Source of the DNA: Ursus arctos
Taxonomy: Eukaryota; Chordata; Mammalia; Carnivora; Ursidae
Length of the DNA stretch: 64,000 bases
NCBI RefSeq assembly: GCF_023065955.2
Contig: NW_026622841.1
Coordinates: 21,325,501-21,389,500, forward strand
Direction of reading: 5' to 3'
Shown here: positions 58,330 through 64,000 of the stretch, piece after piece
Layout: each line of letters opens with the position of its first letter
How positions within the stretch are numbered: position 1 is the first letter of the stretch
The notes under the pieces: generated by a model
Seen by the model: the letters and a program-made list of their open reading frames with translations, nothing else
What the model was told of the DNA's origin: nothing
Databases searched by the model: none
Made by a program: the position numbers and the translations under genes

Positions 58330-58870
58330 ACCTGAGATCACCTTAAAAAGACATTCAGAGCATGCTACTCCTCTGTTTCAACCTTTCAGAAAGTCCTATC
58401 GCAGGGTCCCACGAATCCTGAATGTGAACCGCCACAAGTGCGTGATCAAGCTTGCTGCACCCGCTCTTCATCCTCTGCCTTCATCATCATGCAGTAGCCT
58501 CAGAGGCCTCCTTTTTGCCTTTTGAACTCACCACTCTACCCACCTGGAATGGTCTTCCCAAATGTGTACGTGGCTAATTCCTACCACTCTTTTGGTTCAG
58601 CTTAAATATCCTTTCCTCTGAGAAAATTTTCCTGACAGGCCTGCAAATGAGAAGCAGGACCTCCTCCCAACACAATTCTCTCTCACGGTATGCTGTATCG
58701 CCTCCTTAACAATTTGCAGTGACGGATTTGTTCTTGTGTTTTGTAAGTTATGTTGAGCTCCCCCCGGACCATAATTGCCATGGGGAGGGCTTCCGTTCCT
58801 TTATGGTCCCCACTCTACACTCAGTGCCTATAGAGTGCCTGGCACACTCAGGGGCACAATAATAATATGC
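58330..58870 (+). mobile_element. L2 LINE 3' portion
   Basis: CCACCTGGAATGGTCTTCCC, TTTTGGTTCAGCTTAAATAT CCTTTCCTCTGAGAAAATTT TCCTGAC, and GTGCCTGGCACACTCAGGGG CACAATAATAATA: classic L2 order. Confidence 0.88.
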
Positions 58871-59034
58871 TGTCCAAAGAGATGACTGTATAATCTCCCT
58901 CCCTGACCCCCTTGGGAACTGTCAAAAAACTCCATTCTCTTAACCACTCACTTTACATCTATTGCAAGCTCCACCACATACTTTTAAGGTTGATTTAAAA
59001 AAAAAATAAATAAATCTTCTTTTCAGGAAGGTGT

Positions 59035-59500
59035 CTATAGTGGGTTGAAGAGTGTCCCCACCAAAATTGATATCCTCTTGGAACCTCAGACTGTGACCTT
59101 ATATGGAAATAAAGTCTTTGTGAATGTAATTGAGGATCTCGAAATGAAATCATCCTGTTCAGGTGGGCCCTAAATCCAATGACTGATGTCCTTATAAAAA
59201 GAGTAGAGGACACAGAAAGACACAGACTCACAAGGAAGAAGCCATGCGAAGGCAAACACAGAGACTGCAGTGAAGCAGCTACAAGCTAAGAAATGCTAAG
59301 TAAGGATCACCAGGAGCTACCAGAAGTTCGAAGAGGCAAGCAAGTTTTCTCTCCTGTGGATTTTGGGGGAGAGTGGGCCTGCTGGCATCTTGACTTTGGA
59401 CTTCTGGCCTCTACAACTGGGAGAGAATAAATTTTGGTTTTAAGCCTCCTAATCCATGGTAACTCATTATGGCAAGGCTAGAAAATGAATAGTGTCTAAG
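59035..59500 (+). mobile_element. MaLR (MLT1-type) LTR
   Basis: GTGTCCCCACCAAAATTGAT, GACTGTGACCTTATATGGAA ATAAAGTCTTTG, GTGGGCCCTAAATCCAATGA, TGATGTCCTTATAAAAAGAG and GGACTTCTGGCCTCTACAAC. Confidence 0.88.
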
Positions 59501-59689
59501 AGCGCTGGTGTTCTTGCGTAACCACTGTGACTTTTTTCACAAAATTACTGAACAAGAAACCGATCCAGAGATAAGGACCCATATTCATAAGTCAGTTTGA
59601 AAATTCACATACAGACACATAGGGGAATAAAAGAATCGGAATTTGGGAATTATGAAGGGGGCCATATAGGTTATTTTGTTCAAGCTTCC

Positions 59690-59940
59690 CACGATACAGA
59701 TGCAGAGCATCCCTTCAGATGGTTCCCCGGCCTCTGCGGGACAAAAGGACAGTCACTCTTCCTCAGCACGACACGGAGGCAGAACTTTTGAGGGAAGCAG
59801 AATACGTGTCCCGCTGCTCACAGCTGACAGACTAAGTGCACTGACGGCGACAGCCGCACATGCTTTACAGTTTCACGGAAGGAAAGCAGCTATAGAGAGT
59901 AGGCGGCGTTGCGGTTGAAATGCCGACAAAATCTCGCCCT
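59690..59940. promoter_or_regulatory. CpG-dense patch, possible regulatory element
   Basis: About sixteen CpG dinucleotides in 250 bp (for example GACGGCGACAGCCGC and GGCGGCGTTGCGG) against a strongly CpG-depleted background. No TATA box or gene adjoins it. Function is a guess; an old repeat or chance is possible. Confidence 0.3.
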
Positions 59941-60099
59941 ATTTTCCTTAAAACTAATTCAATTTTTGCAATAAGGAAATAATAGAAATATTATGCAGTG
60001 ACATAATTTTATTCAATTATCTCTGCCCAAATACCTGCAGGAACAGGAGAATAGAGTTAATTTTCACACTTGTGACCAACACCCCAGTCAAATTAAGTT

Positions 60100-60560
60100 A
60101 GATCAACTAAGACTTATTGGGCACTTTTTTGGGGTATATGTTTTACTGAAGCAAAGCACAGATCTAGAAAAGTACGCGAGCCATAGCATATGCAGTTCGG
60201 AGAATCTTCACAAAATGAACCGCCGGTGTAGCCCGTGCCCAGATGACAGAGACTTAGCTGACCCCCAGGCTCCCCTCCTGCCCCACTGTAGTCACTGATG
60301 CACCAATGGCAGCCCCTCTCATGGCTTCTAACTCACTAAACTATGCTGGGTTTTATTTGTTTTTTGTCCGTGTGTGTGTGTGTGTGTGTGTGTTTGCTAA
60401 AATATACACACCATCAAAGTTACCACGTTCATCACTTTGAAATGTCTGATTCAGTAGCATCAAAAGTTCTGTCTGTTTTTGAATCTGGTATAAACTGAGT
60501 CCTACAGAATACACTTTCATGTACAACGTCTTCCATTTAGCACCTGCTAAATCAAGTCAT
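60100..60560. repeat. Probable degenerate interspersed repeat with (TG)n
   Basis: CACAGATCTAGAAAAGTACG, ACCGCCGGTGTAGCCCGTGC and CTATGCTGGGTTTTATTTG resemble an old mammalian repeat; (TG)n at 60370-60392. Family not recalled. Confidence 0.35.
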
Positions 60561-62235
60561 GTCTCAGAAGAGCCAAAAAGTAATTGCCTTTTTAGGTATT
60601 TTATCCATTGAAGAAGAGCACCGGTGAAACTCTAAAATGGGTGGTTTTACGGGTTCAGAGGCCCCTGGAGCCGTGTGTTATGTACGTGTGCATTACCCAT
60701 AAATGCAGTTTTAAGCCTCTCGAATCACTACCCTGCTGACCACCTCCACTCTGTGGGCAAAGTTCACTGTGTGTGGTTATGGAGCACTCAAATTCGAGGA
60801 TCTGAGACCACTGTGAGAAGCACCGAGACTGATCCCTGGGCTGGACGTCACAGAAGCCCACGAGCAGATAGACGTTTCCTTCCTGGACCAAACAAGATGT
60901 AGAAATTCTCTTATTTTAAACCAGAAAGAAGTAAGGAGTGACCCAAGCTTCAAATGCCGCAATAGTGTCGATTAAATGAAAGCAACCCTATAAACGTGAA
61001 CTTCTGATTTATACTGTGTGCTGTTTTAAAGGTTCTATGACATACAGTTTAATGACCTAATATAAAACATTTTTATTTAGCTTTATGGGCCTTGATCCAC
61101 TAAATATCACATTCCCCTCTGCACCAAAGGTTGTGGAATGGTATTGTTCATCCTGTTTACGAATCCAGAGGACTCTTGGCCAATCTGCAGAAGCTCCATT
61201 GACTTATGCTCCCTGGGGCCCTCTTGTGGTCACTTCTCACCAGGGAGAAGATTCCTGTTTGCGTTCGGCTTCTTGTTCTGTTTACACAGATGAATAGGCA
61301 GATCACAGAGCAGGGGAACATCTCATACTCTGGTTCTTGGTCACGGTCACTTGTTATCCCAGTTAGATTCCCACCTATGAGTCCATTCTCTGCCCTGTTT
61401 TAATACCCTAGAATCTTCATTAAACGATGATCAGAGAGTTTTAAAATGGAAAAATGGTTGCCTATGACTAAAATAGGAGAATTCTCAGAGAAACTGAAGG
61501 GAAATAAAATCATATGCACATGTGAGGAGGGCAACAGGGAGCTAGGACATACTCTTTAGATAAGGAGTTATGAAATCATATGGAAGATGCTGATTTTTTT
61601 TTTTTTTTCATGACAGCCCCAAACAAAATCCCATCTTTCTCCCTCTTGCTGGTGAAACCATTTTGTGACAGCTGTGTCTCCAGTATGGACAAGGGTAATT
61701 GTATGGTGTTCCTAATTGGGCATCATACTTATTTATCTTCACCATCCGTCACACAAAGGACCTTGCCAAGCACAACATTCTGACCCTCAATCATAAGCCA
61801 CGTGTGAGATTACAGAGGGTTCAGTGAGCAGCTGTCACCGCCATATCCTATTACATCTTCAAGAGCTTCCTTGCTGTCCACCAGTGAGGTCAGGAGCACT
61901 GCCCCTCCCCCCACTGTCCATCATGGGTGACAGGTGAGGGAGAGGACAGCCTCAGAATGGCAGTGCCCAAGGAAGCCTGGAGTTCACAAGGTGTAACTGA
62001 TTGCCAACATAACAGATTGCTTGTTTCATATGCAAAGGAGGAAGGAAAAGAGGAGCCCCTGGGGACCTTGTGCTCTGAAACAGGCAGACACAGCCTGCAG
62101 GCATGGGGCAGGCAAGCCAGGGCCTAGCAAGGGCCTCCCCAGAGGGGTGAATCAGTAAACAGTGAACTGAGAGCAACGAAGACCCCAGCCCTGCATCTGC
62201 TCTCTAGTACTGAGCCACAGAGTGAGAAAGGACTG
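60561..62235. other. Intronic sequence, nothing recognised
   Basis: Short frames only. No gene or repeat family recognised. Confidence 0.4.
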
Positions 62236-62239
62236 AGAT

Positions 62240-62375
62240 GTCTGGGCCATTCCTTCTTTTTACAGATGAGGAAACAAAGGCACGGAAGGGTCACTACCTG
62301 ATTCAGATCACACACCTGATTAGTGCCACAGCTGGAAGGAGAACCCAGTTCACCTGACTCATAAGCTAGAACACC
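62240..62375 (-). mobile_element. MIR SINE remnant
   Basis: TTTACAGATGAGGAAACAAA GGCACGGAAGGGTCACTACC, then TTAGTGCCACAGCTGGAAGG AGAACCCAG, reverse MIR. Confidence 0.85.
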
Positions 62376-63205
62376 TTTTACTGTATTTATGGCCTCCAAA
62401 CCCAGAAAAAAGCAGCTCCCTCAAGAACAAACCAGTATGGAGTGTCGGCAGGTAACTGGGGGTGGGGGTGGCGGATTATACATTTAGACTATATGAATGG
62501 GCAAGAAACCTATGCACAGCCAACATACCTACGCACAGCCAACATACTGGCCGGAAGCAATTCAATTTTAGGAGGGCTATTTTAATTAGGAGTAGAGAGA
62601 GGACTGTAGGAACTTTCAGTGGCCCTCCAAAGTGAGCCTTCTTCATGTAGGATTATTCCATGAGAGTAGGAATTTCCTATAATGGAACGATTTGTAACAC
62701 CGTTTTGCATGTTCAAATGCCCTAATAAAATTAAGAATTGGAGAATTTTATATTAAAAATAAATCTATCCTTCAGAAAGGAAAATTGAAGGGAGAAGGGG
62801 TTAAATGGCATGTTTCCTCCTCCAACCCACCCACCTCCCCCAAAGAGCAATTATGAGAGAGAAAGAGAGAAAGTATGAGGGGAGGAGGGAGAAAATGGGA
62901 TTATCAGTACACATAGTATCAACTTAGAAGGAATCCTTAAGTAACATGTAACCAGTGAATCCTATTAATGGGATAACCAGTATCTAATAAATAGTCAAAA
63001 ATGCAATAGGGGATGAGTGTGCCTACAAATAATCAGAATTCAAATAGACGAGACACTTATCTAAATTATCAAAAAGTTTTAACTCACTCAGCACCCAGAT
63101 AGGATCATACCTTCACCCAACGTAGCACATTCCTTCCAGTTCAGTACACAATACACAACCATTTCTAAACCTTAAAAAAAAAAAAAAACTGTGATATTAA
63201 TAAAA
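62376..63205. other. Intronic sequence, nothing else recognised
   Basis: Contains a purine-rich patch (62850-62897) and poly-A (63174-63188). No gene seen. Confidence 0.4.
62511..62548. repeat. 19-bp tandem duplication
   Basis: TATGCACAGCCAACATACC then TACGCACAGCCAACATACT; two mismatches. Confidence 0.93.
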
Positions 63206-63211
63206 ATATAT

Positions 63212-63339
63212 GAGGCACCTGGGTGGCTCAGTCAGTTAAGCATCCAACTCCTGATCTCAGCTCAGGTCTTGATCTTAGGGTCATGAGTTCAAGCCCCACA
63301 TAGATCTCCAGGCTGGGTGTGGAGCCCACTTAAAAAAAA
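63212..63339 (+). mobile_element. Short SINEC without TC body
   Basis: GAGGCACCTGGGTGGCTCAG head, B box GAGTTCAAGCCCCACATAGA, then GGTGTGGAGCCCACTTAAAA. Same short form as at 1 and 16431. Confidence 0.9.
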
Positions 63340-63559
63340 TGTTATGGAGCTAATTTTAAAAAAGTTACTACGCTTAATCAACTGCTTTCATTCTTGTTTG
63401 CTCTTTCTCACTTTGTCTTTTTAGCTGGGTTTTATATCATTATAAACACAGTGCTAACTGAAATTTTCAAATAATAATGCAATGCAATCAAAGTCTGTCC
63501 CAAAGTTATACTTCCTACGAAATGTGGCAGTGACTTCTCAGGGTTTAAATGCTACCTTG

Positions 63560-63740
63560 CCATGGACCCTGAGGTCAGACAGACCGGTTTAGCATCTTCA
63601 TTCTGCTTCCTACTCATAGCGTGGACTCATCTGGTGAGTGGGCTGGGCATAATCATGGCATTTATCACTTAAGGCTGTTGCAAGGAGTTTATATATAACA
63701 CACACAAAGTACTTAGGACAGTGTCAGGAACCTAGCAGTT
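63560..63740 (+). mobile_element. MIR SINE remnant
   Basis: TGAGGTCAGACAGACCGGTT TAGCATC, ATTCTGCTTCCTACTCATAG and GCTGTTGCAAGGAGTTTATA. Confidence 0.6.
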
Positions 63741-64000
63741 TAGTGGTAGTACTTAAATAGACTAAAAGTCCCCAGATGATAGTTTGTAGTCTTAACACAG
63801 AGCCCAGGCAGTTAAATCCTCCTAAGACCTGCTCGCTTACTCAGTGTTTTCATCTTCCTTTCTTTCAAGTTCTTGCATGAACTTGTAACACTGGTCTGCT
63901 CCGGCATGGAGTAGGTTTTGATTATGCACGTCTGGCCAGCAAGAACCAAGTGCCTTCCTTGTACTGCACTTAGCACAGTGCCACATGCAATTACAAGCTC

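Larger units (their letters stand above)
29498..64000 (-). other. DCC: DCC intron 1, 3' part
   Basis: All sequence upstream (to the right) of the exon on the transcribed strand. DCC intron 1 is known to be very long in mammals, so no exon 1 or promoter is expected here and none is seen. Content is unique AT-rich intron interspersed with the repeats listed separately. Confidence 0.88.

Overview
The window is vertebrate nuclear DNA, almost entirely intronic. The organism is very probably a caniform carnivore. The evidence is about 25 copies of a tRNA-derived SINE of the carnivore SINEC type. It starts near GGGGCGCCTGGGTGGC, carries a TC-rich stretch and ends AAATAAATAAAATCTTT plus an A-tail. 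The subfamily with GGCACAGCGGTTAAGCGTCTGCC resembles what I recall of bear/giant panda SINEs, so Ursidae is my best guess (inference).

Only one protein-coding segment is recognisable: a 321-nt exon on the minus strand (29177-29497) with consensus splice sites on both sides. It encodes the first immunoglobulin domain of DCC, the netrin-1 receptor, and corresponds to DCC exon 2. Everything to the right (29498-64000) is therefore the 3' part of DCC intron 1, and everything to the left (1-29176) is the 5' part of intron 2, with DCC transcribed right to left. No other gene, promoter or intact reading frame is supported. The many short ORFs are chance frames in intron, SINEs, L1 remnants or simple repeats.

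The rest is layered repeats. Right-to-left intron 2 contains SINEs, L1 pieces (3.6-4.4, 12.5-13.9 and 18.7-19.3 kb), MaLR-type LTRs, MER5/MER20-like DNA transposon remnants, MIRs and microsatellites. Intron 1 has the same mix plus a HAL1/L1 segment (55.2-56.7 kb), an L2 (58.3-58.9 kb) and a 260-bp polypurine tract (47.5-47.8 kb). It also carries a U6 snRNA retropseudogene (53695-53798) inserted inside a SINE, with target-site duplications visible for both insertions.

I found no previously undescribed system. The observations most worth a second look are the U6-in-SINE nest, a poly(T)-only insertion with a 20-bp duplication (20743-20804), a CpG-dense patch in otherwise CpG-poor intron (59690-59940), two MITE-like inverted-repeat structures (27829-27930 and 35749-35924), closely spaced inverted SINE pairs that could form dsRNA in DCC pre-mRNA, and an ancient unnamed repeat present twice and interrupted by younger elements.
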